A stretch of 26,800 nt of DNA from a virus, in IMG/VR virus record IMGVR_UViG_3300046753_000228, positions 1-26,800 of that record. One strand, 5' to 3'. Shown here piece by piece: positions 1 to 7,186 of this stretch. The notes beneath the pieces are model-generated. The model was not told the origin of the DNA, searched no databases, and saw nothing but the letters and a program-made list of their open reading frames with translations. Each line of letters opens with the position of its first letter. Position 1 is the stretch's first letter. The position numbers were made by a program, and so were the translations under genes.

Positions 1-144
1 AAAATCTCCCACAGGTAGTTCCATATGTCGCAATGCAAGAGCACGGCGGATTGTTTCCTCTGTTCCTGGAGTACATGTACCTGCAGTTGTCTGAACAGGT
101 GTCCATTTTCTTTTCCTTTGTAGTAGTTTTTCGTACGGGTTCAT
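1..144 (-). CDS. Unidentified protein, N-terminal part only (runs off window)
   Basis: An open frame starts with ATG at 144, two bases after the stop of the ribonucleotide reductase gene, and continues to the window edge. The visible 48 residues begin MNPYEKLLQRKRKWTPVQ and end in a motif HMELPVGDF. The tight spacing shows it is the next gene of the same operon. By position it could be the small (beta) subunit of the reductase, but no ferritin-like iron-ligand motif is visible in this short part and I do not recognise the N-terminus. Function left open. Confidence 0.6.
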   Translation of the reverse strand, partial: MNPYEKLLQRKRKWTPVQTTAGTCTPGTEETIRRALALRHMELPVGDF

Positions 145-146
145 AG

Positions 147-1532
147 CTATTCGGCACAATCACATTGAGGTTCAGGTTTGTTTACTGACTCCATGAAAAG
201 TTCTGTTAGATAATCATCAACTTCATCTTCTGAAATTGCTGCATAAGCATTAGTCTTATCTTGAACATCACCCATCACTTGGAGTGAATAATATAAAGAT
301 GTTTGTGGAGACCTAAGCCACTCTTCAATAAAGTCCTCATCCATGACAGCCAAATCTGACCACCAGTTGAATGAATACCCATGGAGAAGTCCACTGGTTT
401 GGTAGAGACGCATGATGCCATCTGCTACACGTTTGTAATTTTCCCAGCCTACTTCTGAAGCAATTTCTACTTCACCGTAGTCATAAGTTTGCACACCAAA
501 GGTACCAGAATCACGGTCAACTGTCCTTGCAATAGGTGGTGCAATCTCAGGACAACATGTATAACCATCAGCATCCTGTGAGCGGTAGCTACAAGACGCT
601 GTAGGAGCGATAGCAAAGGCTCGGGTCATTCCATACTCATGAGCAACTAACGAAGCATCACGGATGCCATGGGATAGTTGTTGTACAAGTGAATAAGCTG
701 CAGTTGCTGCTACTTCTCCTGCTGAGTATTGATCGAGAGCAGTTCCGAACTGTTCGTAGGTGACACCGTACCTCCGCAAGAGGTTTGCAAGACCCAAGAC
801 TCCAAGTCCAACCTGTCGATCTGTGGCAGCAGGTAGGTATTCTCCAGTCTCTCCAACACCTGTTTCAGAATGTAATTGGCAAAGCTCTTGCATCCCCGCA
901 ACGAAAGCACCAGGGATCTGTTCGAAGCTGCAGGCTCCAAGGTTAATATGTTCGAGCAAGCATGTGCCTCTACTGGGCAAGTACACCTCAAGACATACAT
1001 TTCCTCTGATTCTTTCTGTTCCTGCATAACGTACTTTATTTAGCCAGATATCTCCAGCTTTAATTCCTTTGATTAGTTTGAGTTTGATAGAGGATGACAT
1101 CTCATCCCACCAGTCTTGAGTGATATTGACGCAACGTTTTACCCAAGGTAATACATCACGTGGTGTAGAAATGAACTCTTCTACATCGTTATGATTAGCG
1201 TCTAAATGGAGGACGATAGCTCCGTTTTTATATTTTCCGCCCCGCCTGAGAGTTTCGTTAAGAGCCGAATAGATTCGTCCAAATGATACAGGACCACTCG
1301 CAACGACGCCAGACTCTCGCGTGAAGCCTCGGTAGTCAAGGTCTGATAAGTGGATTGCAACGCCCGCGCCGTTTCGTAGAGCGTGACTAGCGAATCTCCA
1401 TGATGCTTCGATACCATTGGGTCCTTCCATTTCATTTGTAACATTCATAACGGTGCACGACACCGGGAGACGGCCACTAGGATCATCGATCCATGATTGA
1501 ACACGTCCAGTTCTAGAAATTAAGTCGCTCAT
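147..1532 (-). CDS. Ribonucleotide reductase, catalytic (alpha) subunit, short cyanophage type
   Basis: 461 aa. Reduces ribonucleotides to deoxyribonucleotides for phage DNA synthesis. All three catalytic cysteines can be placed: C26 in LPVSC, C180 in NVCLE (with N178 and E182) and C191 in GTCLLEHINL. Other family blocks are RNGAGVAIHLSD (53-64), KNGAIVLHLDANHNDVEEF (102-120) and IAPTASCSYR near the middle. A YY pair at 414-415 resembles the radical-transfer tyrosine pair of class I enzymes, and the tail ends in CDC, the usual place of the shuttle cysteines. It lacks the N-terminal ATP cone and is far shorter than bacterial NrdA. Cyanopodovirus reductases of this kind were long called class II; the YY pair favours class I. 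ATG at 1532 overlaps the mazG-like stop (ATGA), fixing the start. Confidence 0.9.
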   Translation of the reverse strand: MSDLISRTGRVQSWIDDPSGRLPVSCTVMNVTNEMEGPNGIEASWRFASHALRNGAGVAIHLSDLDYRGFTRESGVVASGPVSFGRIYSALNETLRRGGKYKNGAIVLHLDANHNDVEEFISTPRDVLPWVKRCVNITQDWWDEMSSSIKLKLIKGIKAGDIWLNKVRYAGTERIRGNVCLEVYLPSRGTCLLEHINLGACSFEQIPGAFVAGMQELCQLHSETGVGETGEYLPAATDRQVGLGVLGLANLLRRYGVTYEQFGTALDQYSAGEVAATAAYSLVQQLSHGIRDASLVAHEYGMTRAFAIAPTASCSYRSQDADGYTCCPEIAPPIARTVDRDSGTFGVQTYDYGEVEIASEVGWENYKRVADGIMRLYQTSGLLHGYSFNWWSDLAVMDEDFIEEWLRSPQTSLYYSLQVMGDVQDKTNAYAAISEDEVDDYLTELFMESVNKPEPQCDCAE

Positions 1533-1906
1533 TTAACTAAGTCAGATAGGTTTGGTGGTTGATAGTTTGGTCCCTTCATTACTTTTCCGTCTCGACGACG
1601 AATAGGTTTACCGTCAAGACCAAGCTTTGATAGGTTTGATTTATGAACACGGTCCATAGCTTCTTCGAGATCCCATTCCATGTTTTCTGCATATTGAAAT
1701 GCTACATAGACCAGATCAGCTAATTCTTTTAGTTCATTTTCATAGCCTTCTTCAGTGGCTGCATACATGAACTCTTTGAACTCTTCAACGATCAAATCCC
1801 GTTGCATAGTCCGGCTCTCCTGTGAGTTCTGGATCCCATAAGCTGTACGGAATTCCACTGCTTGGTCGGACAGGCTCTGCGATGTTAAGTGTGTGTTGTA
1901 GTTCAT
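1529..1906 (-). CDS. MazG-like nucleotide pyrophosphohydrolase
   Basis: 125 aa from the ATG at 1906. The MazG-type metal-binding pattern is visible: ExxE in VEEFKEF, followed by ExxD in KELADLVY. The C-terminus (HKSNLSKLGLDGKPI, then GKVMKGPNYQPP) is typical of phage MazG-like proteins that hydrolyse NTPs or dNTPs. I chose 1906 because residues such as AVEFRTAYGIQ match the usual N-terminal helix; a longer frame opens at 1993 but lies deep in the upstream gene, and an ATG at 1807 would remove the helix. With the 1906 start it overlaps the DUF3310 gene by 122 nt out of frame. A GAGA stretch just before the ATG is the only Shine-Dalgarno-like signal. Its stop overlaps the reductase start. Confidence 0.8.
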   Translation of the reverse strand: MNYNTHLTSQSLSDQAVEFRTAYGIQNSQESRTMQRDLIVEEFKEFMYAATEEGYENELKELADLVYVAFQYAENMEWDLEEAMDRVHKSNLSKLGLDGKPIRRRDGKVMKGPNYQPPNLSDLVK

Positions 1907-2084
1907 TCTCAAGATAGTGGATAGCTTTTTTAAGGTCTTGTGCTTTCGAGTTAGCATCTTTGAAACCGGCTCGGCTAATATATTTAATAGCATTACCTAG
2001 ATGATAGTTTAATCCTTGGTCTCTGATGTAGTCCCAGACTTCAATGGATCCTCGGGTGTAGTGAGCGGGAGAATAGTGGGCCAT
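1785..2084 (-). CDS. DUF3310-type phage protein (T7 gp1.7 N-terminal family)
   Basis: 99 aa. The DUF3310 signature is clear: SPAHY, then IEVWDYIRDQG, then LGNAIKYISRAGFKD and DLKKAIHYLENE (residues about 5 to 60). The domain is common in phage nucleotide-metabolism clusters and is found in T7 gp1.7, a nucleotide kinase; the isolated domain has no firm activity of its own. The core ends near residue 62; the remaining tail of about 37 residues lies over the mazG-like N-terminus and may be only a by-product of the overlap. Its first 76 nt overlap the end of the nblA-like gene. Confidence 0.8.
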   Translation of the reverse strand: MAHYSPAHYTRGSIEVWDYIRDQGLNYHLGNAIKYISRAGFKDANSKAQDLKKAIHYLENELQHTLNIAEPVRPSSGIPYSLWDPELTGEPDYATGFDR

Positions 2085-2242
2085 TCTTTAAGTAGTTGTG
2101 AGATGTTATTAGTAAGGATAAAGTTAGTCTTCTGTAGATCTAGAAACAACTCAATCATTTGTTGAGGAGGACACTTCTGAAGTAGATCCTCCATCCTCTT
2201 AAGTTTAAATTCTTGCTCAATAGTGATCTCAGTTACTGGCAT
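2009..2242 (-). CDS. nblA: NblA-like phycobilisome degradation adaptor
   Basis: 77 aa from the ATG at 2242. Cyanobacterial NblA is a small helical adaptor that links phycobiliproteins to Clp protease so that phycobilisomes are dismantled. Here MPVTEITIEQEFKLKRMEDL matches the NblA start (family pattern ELxLEQEFxxRxxE), followed by QQMIELFLDLQKTN and QLLKEWP, equivalent to the family's ELLKHxWG end that includes the Leu and Lys implicated in Clp binding. A longer frame opens at 2290, but start 2242 gives the usual NblA spacing to LEQ and leaves only 14 nt of overlap with the exonuclease. The NblA core ends near residue 52; the last 25 residues overlap the DUF3310 gene and are not family-like. 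nblA is known in freshwater cyanophages and reported from uncultured marine ones. Identification is by eye. Confidence 0.72.
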   Translation of the reverse strand: MPVTEITIEQEFKLKRMEDLLQKCPPQQMIELFLDLQKTNFILTNNISQLLKEWPTILPLTTPEDPLKSGTTSETKD

Positions 2243-2957
2243 TGGTGGGATTCCATAGTATGGGTCTGTTGTTTTCGAAGTCATAGTCATCAGCAGTAAG
2301 GATTTTTGCTAGTCGTGCATTCTGTAAGGCATCCTTTTCTGTGAGACCTTTTGATGCAAATGCGGAGACAACACTATTCCAAGTGTATCCATTTTCCGCA
2401 AAAAATTTTGAGCTAGTTTTTACACCGAACCCTGGTGCACCTGCATAACCATCAGTACTATCACCTGATAATGTTTGTATAAGGAACCATTGCCAACCAT
2501 TTATATCATCGATTGTGAATGTCTCTTTTAAGTTATACACAGTACCAGGTATTTGTTTCATATCCTTGTCAGGAGATACAATCACACAGTCATCATTCGA
2601 TGTTGCATAAATCCCCATTGCATCATCAGCTTCCAATGTAGGCATGATGATCAATCGATATGATTCAGATAGTTTATTGATTACTCGTTTGTAACCACAG
2701 GGCTTCTTACGGTTCCGATGACCTTTGTAATCTGAAGCAACTGACTTACGAAAGTTAGTTGAATCACTGAAGAACAAGATAATATCAGGATCAAAGAATT
2801 CAGATTTGATCTTATCAATCTCCCTGACAGTACTTCCATAAGCCTCTTTAAATGAACTTCCTACTACGATTACATCTTCTCCATAATCAATATCATATTC
2901 AGCACTAGCACAAGACTTATAAACGATATAGTCAGCATCAATTAGTAGGGTAGTCAT
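2229..2957 (-). CDS. 5'-3' exonuclease, T7 gp6/FEN family
   Basis: 242 aa. Degrades DNA from 5' ends; in T7-like phages it removes RNA primers and breaks down host DNA. Family landmarks in order: LLIDADYIVYKS at residues 4-15 (first metal site), SDSTNFRKSVASDYKGHR (about 65-82), LEADDAMG (about 108-115), VIVSPDKDMKQIPG (about 125-138) and a helix-hairpin-helix-like LSGDSTDGYAGAPGFGVKTS (about 164-183). Length is close to that of other cyanophage gp6 proteins. The ATG at 2957 overlaps the stop of the preceding 38-aa gene (ATGA). It follows the polymerase in the T7 order gp4-gp5-gp6. Confidence 0.9.
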   Translation of the reverse strand: MTTLLIDADYIVYKSCASAEYDIDYGEDVIVVGSSFKEAYGSTVREIDKIKSEFFDPDIILFFSDSTNFRKSVASDYKGHRNRKKPCGYKRVINKLSESYRLIIMPTLEADDAMGIYATSNDDCVIVSPDKDMKQIPGTVYNLKETFTIDDINGWQWFLIQTLSGDSTDGYAGAPGFGVKTSSKFFAENGYTWNSVVSAFASKGLTEKDALQNARLAKILTADDYDFENNRPILWNPTNASN

Positions 2958-3070
2958 CCTTGCCCTCTTGATAGCTTCTTATTATGTTTGGCTTTAGATA
3001 GTTTACTTTGACCTTGTGTTGTCTTCTTTTTGACGGCTTTAATCTGCTCGCCTTTCTTTCCGTATAGCAT
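2954..3070 (-). CDS. Small lysine-rich protein between polymerase and exonuclease genes
   Basis: A 38-aa frame exactly filling the interval between the DNA polymerase and gp6-like genes. Its ATG at 3070 overlaps the polymerase stop (TAATG) and its stop overlaps the exonuclease ATG (ATGA). It starts MLYGKKGEQIKAVKKKT and is very basic (about a dozen Lys), with no hydrophobic segment. The double coupling is the main evidence that it is translated. T7 also carries small genes between 5 and 6, but I see no specific match. A nucleic-acid-binding role would be a guess from charge alone. Confidence 0.6.
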   Translation of the reverse strand: MLYGKKGEQIKAVKKKTTQGQSKLSKAKHNKKLSRGQG

Positions 3071-4341
3071 TAGTGGGTTTCGCTCCAGTTTTTTCCTTTG
3101 GTTGCTTCTGCGTCGATTCTGATTCTGAGGTTGTAGTATTCACCTGATTCAATCGATGAGAGTACCAAGGATGAACATAAGTCTTCTGCATGTTTAGGTT
3201 CTACTTCGAACTGAAGTTCATCATGAATGAACCCTAGTTGAGAGCAGCATAATTTTAATTCTTTAATGTGGTCTTGATTGATAACCATCCAACGCTTCGC
3301 GACTACACCGGCTCCTGATTGGAGGAGGAAGTTAAGCGCTTTGTGAGAGCTATCAACTGCAATTTTTCTTCCATCGAGAGATCGTATGTAGCCTTTTTCC
3401 GAAGCTTTCTTAATTGCTTGAAGGAGTCCTTCCAATCCCTCAACAGCATCAATGTATGCAGCGCGGATCTCCTTACCTTTTCGTTTAGCACTTGATGATG
3501 AGAGTTGTTTATCGTATGAGTGGCCAATCTTTTCGTCACCTGCGCCGTATAGAAACGCATACGTGACGGTCTTAACTAGCTTCCGTGTAATACCTATCTT
3601 GTCTGCATTTACCTGATGGATATCTCCATTGAGGAGGATCTCGGCGTATCTTCCATCGTCGTACTTAGCCAAGTAGTGACTAAGCATCCGAAGCTCAATG
3701 CCAGAAAGGTCAGCACCAACCATGCATAAGCCTGGACTTGGGATAAAGAGTCTTCTAAATCTTTCGTCGCTTGGGACTTGTGCAAGGTTGGGGTTTCGAT
3801 GTGCACACCTGTGTGTAGATGTTGCAACGCTGCAGTGATGATGTATCCGGTCATTCGTACATTGCTTCAGCCAAGCGTTCACGCCTTCCGAGAGGAGACC
3901 AAGCATTTTCATTACCGTCAAACATCTCGCGAACTTCATAGAAATCGGAGACGCTATTTCCTTCAGGATAACTTCGTCGATAACTGGTTTCCCAGTAGCT
4001 GTCAAACTCGTTGGAGTCCAACCATAGAATGTTTGCAATATCCATGAAATGTGATCTCTTGATGTTGGGTTAAGTTCTTTTAGTCGAGTAGAGGATGCAC
4101 CCGCGACATATCCTTGGCGGCTATTATTTCGTTTCGGAGTGAATTCTGCTCCTGCGACGTAAGGGTGTTGCCTGCGTAGTGACTCTTCAATCTCTTGAAG
4201 CTCTTGGGTGAGAGTCGCCACAAGTTTCCATGCAGCAAGCTCGTCAAATCTCCATCCATGTATTTCTTGTTGTGTAAGGATTGTTTGTACTTGGTGCTCA
4301 AGCTGAACCCATTCGGGCAGAGTAATAGATGTGTTGTTCAT
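3070..4341 (-). CDS. DNA polymerase, family A (T7 gp5), polymerase part of a split gene
   Basis: 423 aa carrying the palm, fingers and thumb of a T7-type polymerase but no 3'-5' exonuclease domain. Motif A is GADLSGIELRMLSHYLAKYD (about 214-233), motif B is KTVTYAFLYGAGDEKIG (about 257-273) and motif C is FIHDELQFE (about 372-380) with the catalytic HDE. These line up with T7 gp5 from just before the point where its linker joins the polymerase domain. The ATG at 4341 lies in the same reading phase as the exonuclease gene upstream, but a TAA sits two codons before it and an HNH gene separates the halves. No good Shine-Dalgarno precedes the ATG, so translation may be coupled to the HNH frame, which overlaps by 44 nt. 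The two proteins would have to assemble into one enzyme. Confidence 0.88.
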   Translation of the reverse strand: MNNTSITLPEWVQLEHQVQTILTQQEIHGWRFDELAAWKLVATLTQELQEIEESLRRQHPYVAGAEFTPKRNNSRQGYVAGASSTRLKELNPTSRDHISWILQTFYGWTPTSLTATGKPVIDEVILKEIASPISMKFARCLTVMKMLGLLSEGVNAWLKQCTNDRIHHHCSVATSTHRCAHRNPNLAQVPSDERFRRLFIPSPGLCMVGADLSGIELRMLSHYLAKYDDGRYAEILLNGDIHQVNADKIGITRKLVKTVTYAFLYGAGDEKIGHSYDKQLSSSSAKRKGKEIRAAYIDAVEGLEGLLQAIKKASEKGYIRSLDGRKIAVDSSHKALNFLLQSGAGVVAKRWMVINQDHIKELKLCCSQLGFIHDELQFEVEPKHAEDLCSSLVLSSIESGEYYNLRIRIDAEATKGKNWSETH

Positions 4342-4693
4342 GCGTTCTTACTGAGTGGCAGTTAGCGCATAAGACATCGCATTTAGCAATCTCTTTTTCA
4401 ATAGACTCCCATGATCTTTTTGGATCCTGAGATATATTGAAGGTCTTCGTGGTGTGATCACGGTGGTCAAAATGTAGTGCGGCAGGGTGTTCGTTATATC
4501 CACAACGAGAGCAGCCAGCATCAAGCTTTATTTGATCTAACTTTTCTCGCCGTGCTTTCTGATAGTTTTGAGTTGATTTGTATTTAGTTGGAGAGGTATC
4601 CTTACAACGTGGTGAGCAGTATTTACTCCAAGATCTACTTGGCTGAAAGATTACGCCACAGGTTCCGCAAGGTATTTTTGAAAGTGTTGCCAT
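4298..4693 (-). CDS. HNH endonuclease inserted in the DNA polymerase gene
   Basis: 131 aa from the ATG at 4693 (a longer frame opens at 4759, inside the exonuclease domain). An N-terminal zinc-binding part with CGTC and CSPRC precedes an HNH fold: CSRCGYNEHPAALHFDHRDH, then LCANCHSVRTHEQH, giving two CxxC pairs and the H-N-H core. Such genes are usually homing endonucleases that cut the uninterrupted allele and spread by repair. The frame overlaps the exonuclease gene by 43 nt and the polymerase gene by 44 nt and fills almost the whole insert, so no space remains for a group I intron core; it is also out of frame with both halves, so it is not an intein. Comparable intronless insertions splitting phage replication or nucleotide genes are known in T4-like phages. 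Confidence 0.85.
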   Translation of the reverse strand: MATLSKIPCGTCGVIFQPSRSWSKYCSPRCKDTSPTKYKSTQNYQKARREKLDQIKLDAGCSRCGYNEHPAALHFDHRDHTTKTFNISQDPKRSWESIEKEIAKCDVLCANCHSVRTHEQHIYYSARMGSA

Positions 4694-5184
4694 AATTTTG
4701 TAGTTACTTTTACGTCCTGGACGCAATACATCTCCATTTCTTGTGACCAATCCTTCCAATCAGTGTCTTTACCAAAGTTTCCTTTGTATTCACCTAATCG
4801 ATAACCGTAGGACTCAAGAGAATGGCGGCCATATAATTTCAATGGCATGTTTTTCCAATTATGTTTCTTATCTACTTCAATCATGTTCGAATGGTATAGA
4901 CGTGATAGTAATAAAGTATCAATGACAATACCAGGAGACACAAACCAAGGATATAGTTTACGAAGAACAGGAATGTCGTACCCAATAACATTGTGACCCA
5001 TGATGCAGTCAGCATCAGCCAACCGCTGTATCCCTCGTACAACAGGTTCTTCATTACCTTGGTCGTTATACGAGATAGTTTCTTTTGTATTGAAATCATA
5101 AATTGCTAGACAGTGGATTGTAGAAACTTCGTGTAATAAACCATCAGTTTCTAAGTCAAAGATCAGACTCACTTCTGTTTCCAT
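4651..5184 (-). CDS. DNA polymerase 3'-5' exonuclease domain (T7 gp5 N-terminal part), split gene
   Basis: 177 aa equal to the proofreading domain of T7 gp5. Exo I is FDLETDGLL (about 9-17, acidic D and E), Exo II is GHNVIGYDIPVL (about 62-73), followed by IDTLLLSRLYHSN (T7: IDTLVLSRLIHSN) and GRHSLESYGYRLGEYKG, and Exo III is YCVQDVKVTTKL (about 154-165). The domain match ends at HFQKYL, where T7 gp5 continues through a linker into the polymerase domain; here the frame reads three or four more codons and stops, over the start of the HNH gene. The protein could work alone as an exonuclease or pair with the polymerase half. Confidence 0.88.
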   Translation of the reverse strand: METEVSLIFDLETDGLLHEVSTIHCLAIYDFNTKETISYNDQGNEEPVVRGIQRLADADCIMGHNVIGYDIPVLRKLYPWFVSPGIVIDTLLLSRLYHSNMIEVDKKHNWKNMPLKLYGRHSLESYGYRLGEYKGNFGKDTDWKDWSQEMEMYCVQDVKVTTKLWQHFQKYLAEPVA

Positions 5185-5252
5185 ACATATGTTTTGTCTA
5201 CAAATTGTGCTCGTTTAATAGCTGCTTCAGTAGGTGGGTTTGGCTTATTCAA
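5169..5252 (-). CDS. Possible micro-ORF (27 aa) before the exonuclease gene, TTG start
   Basis: The 84-nt gap between the primase-helicase and the exonuclease gene contains a frame that could start at TTG 5252 and overlaps the exonuclease start. The peptide, NKPNPPTEAAIKRAQFVDK and on to VWKQK, looks protein-like, but there is no ATG and no Shine-Dalgarno. It may equally be the remnant of a larger gene. Confidence 0.22.
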   Translation of the reverse strand: MNKPNPPTEAAIKRAQFVDKTYVWKQK

Positions 5253-5268
5253 TTTTGTACGCTGAAAA

Positions 5269-6864
5269 TTAAAAATCTGTTGTTGGATCGAATTCAGGTT
5301 CACTTTGTGTCTCCGTAAATTTACATTTATCTAGGTCATACTTCAGTGTACAAGCTACTCCAACCTCGCCAGAATAGCGATTTTTAAGCACTCTAACTGT
5401 CGTAAAACCTCCATCTTTGTCGGATTGCTGGTCGCGTTCCAATCCAATGACCGAATCGCTGAGTTGAGAGATAGCAGCAGATCCTCGCAACTGTCCGAGC
5501 GTAACTCTTGCTCCTTCTTCATGATTAATGTCACCTGATGTCCTCTTGAGATGTGATACGAGAAATAATGCAATACCAGTTCGTTCTACAAGAGAACGTA
5601 GGCGTGTCATGGTTGCATCTATCATTCGTCTTTCATCTCCATCTAATCCACTAAGTAGAATAGACAGGTGATCAAGGAAGATAATTTTGCAGTCAAGACC
5701 ATTAGCTAAATATTCAATTCTATTATAGATAACATCAGGATCATAAGACCCGAAGCCATCAAATAAGAATAGGTTCCAAGCAGCTAATGTTGTGTCAAAT
5801 GCACTGACAAGCTCTTCACGTTTAGGTTCCCCTAGATGTAATGACTTACCAACTGCTACTGACATGAGACCAAGAGCCGTTCTTTTGTTTGATTCTTCTA
5901 AGGCTAGATAACCAACACGTTCACCAGCTTGTAGCAGTGATGTTGCTAGGTCTCTACATATGGAACTCTTTCCTATTCCAGAACCAGCCGTGATAGTCGT
6001 TAACTCACCGTAACGAATTCCATGAAGTTTGTCATTAAGACCTTCAAATGGATAGAGATGATCATGTGGTGGTGAAGGTGATGTTACTACTTCAAGTAAT
6101 GACTTACCTTCAATGATTCCATCAGGTCGATAAGCTTGTTTGCCATAGAAAGCTTGATCAATAGCTTTATCATCATTAGCCTGCCAAGCATCTGAGAGGT
6201 CCTTATAGCCGTCTAGACGGACGATAAACACCTTGCCTGGTGGTAATACACTAGCGGCTTCTTTAGCAGCCTTCTGGCCTGGTTCATCACTGTCAAACCA
6301 AAGAAGGATTCGCTCATAACCTTGCAAGAATTCATAGTTCTTTTGAACTGCCTTCTTAGCACCTTGTGCTCCTGTTGGTAGTGATACTACGTCCCATGTA
6401 GGACGACGTTGATACCATGTAGCAGCATCTAACTCACCCTCAGTAATGACAATCTGTGTGCCATGACCCTTCCATAAATGTTGACCAAAGAATGATCCAT
6501 CTGATTCACCTTCATAGAAGAACTCTTTATTTACAGTACGGGTCTTTGCACCTATTGGTGCTCCATTCTTATCATGATAGTAAAACCTTAGTTTATTACC
6601 ATCTCTGTAGATCTTAAATTTCTCACAAGTTTTTTCAGAGAGGTTTCTTTTTTGCAGCCGTCCGGCTGATCCTATGTAACTCATTCGAGTTGGTGATCGA
6701 TTGTGAATAGTAACTGGTGTATCTTCTCCTGGTTTCCATGCATGACATACAAAACAAAAAGAGTGGCCATCAGAGTAAATTGAATTACCATCTGATGAAC
6801 CACATTCAGTACAGGCGTCATGCCTTAGAAACTCAGACAAGCCAGTCGATTGGTATGTTTCCAT
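5269..6864 (-). CDS. Primase-helicase (T7 gp4 type)
   Basis: 531 aa from the ATG at 6864 (a frame opens at 6906, but METYQSTGLSEFL is the natural start). It primes and unwinds DNA at the phage fork. The N-terminal zinc ribbon has C18, C21, C37 and C40; a TOPRIM primase core follows, with VITEGELDAAT and LLWFDSDEPGQ. The C-terminal RecA-type helicase has Walker A in TAGSGIGKSS, Walker B in IIFLDHLSIL, a switch region LVSHLKRTSG and an arginine-containing LKNRYSGEVG. The C-terminus is acidic (EPEFDPTTDF), as in T7 gp4, where the acidic tail contacts the polymerase. It overlaps the endonuclease I gene by 32 nt. Confidence 0.92.
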   Translation of the reverse strand: METYQSTGLSEFLRHDACTECGSSDGNSIYSDGHSFCFVCHAWKPGEDTPVTIHNRSPTRMSYIGSAGRLQKRNLSEKTCEKFKIYRDGNKLRFYYHDKNGAPIGAKTRTVNKEFFYEGESDGSFFGQHLWKGHGTQIVITEGELDAATWYQRRPTWDVVSLPTGAQGAKKAVQKNYEFLQGYERILLWFDSDEPGQKAAKEAASVLPPGKVFIVRLDGYKDLSDAWQANDDKAIDQAFYGKQAYRPDGIIEGKSLLEVVTSPSPPHDHLYPFEGLNDKLHGIRYGELTTITAGSGIGKSSICRDLATSLLQAGERVGYLALEESNKRTALGLMSVAVGKSLHLGEPKREELVSAFDTTLAAWNLFLFDGFGSYDPDVIYNRIEYLANGLDCKIIFLDHLSILLSGLDGDERRMIDATMTRLRSLVERTGIALFLVSHLKRTSGDINHEEGARVTLGQLRGSAAISQLSDSVIGLERDQQSDKDGGFTTVRVLKNRYSGEVGVACTLKYDLDKCKFTETQSEPEFDPTTDF

Positions 6865-7186
6865 AACTTGTCCAAGGTATATTGTGCTTTTCGCACCACT
6901 TAGCATATGTTGTTTTTGACTTCTTACTAATCTTATTGAATGGAGCCTGGAAGACCATCCTTAAATCAATTTCTGGATGTTGCTGTTTGACGGCCTTAAT
7001 CTTCCTACGATCCTCTGCTTCCCAGTACCCTTTGCACTCAAGATAAACACCGTTAGGCAGAAGAAAATCAGGAGTGTAGTTATGTTGAATTTCATATGGA
7101 ACCTTAGTGGATTCATACTCATACTTCACTCCTAAATTAATCATAAGATCAGCAACCTTTTCCTCTAGTCCTGATCGGAATGCCAT
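6833..7186 (-). CDS. Endonuclease I, Holliday-junction resolvase (T7 gp3)
   Basis: 117 aa. Resolves branched DNA before packaging and helps degrade host DNA in T7-like phages. The PD-(D/E)xK active site is intact: an early Glu in GLEEKV (residues 6-11), PDFLLPNG (Asp about residue 40) and YLECKGYW (ExK about residues 49-51). Length is slightly below the 149 aa of T7 gp3 and normal for cyanopodoviruses. The ATG overlaps the stop of the preceding 43-aa gene by one base (TAATG). Confidence 0.92.
   Translation of the reverse strand: MAFRSGLEEKVADLMINLGVKYEYESTKVPYEIQHNYTPDFLLPNGVYLECKGYWEAEDRRKIKAVKQQHPEIDLRMVFQAPFNKISKKSKTTYAKWCEKHNIPWTSYGNIPIDWLV

Noticed and set aside
710-1029. Opposing 89- and 105-aa frames inside the RNR gene
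   Set aside because: Out-of-frame shadows of a gene with clear catalytic motifs; no start signals and no domain features.
1907-1993. Longer start for the mazG-like gene at 1993
   Set aside because: The extra residues are Lys/Leu-rich without family similarity and lie within the conserved DUF3310 core coding region.
4298-4700. Group I intron or intein in the DNA polymerase gene
   Set aside because: The insert between the two coding halves is about 340 nt and nearly all HNH coding sequence, leaving no room for a catalytic core; the HNH frame differs from that of the flanking exons, so it is not an intein.
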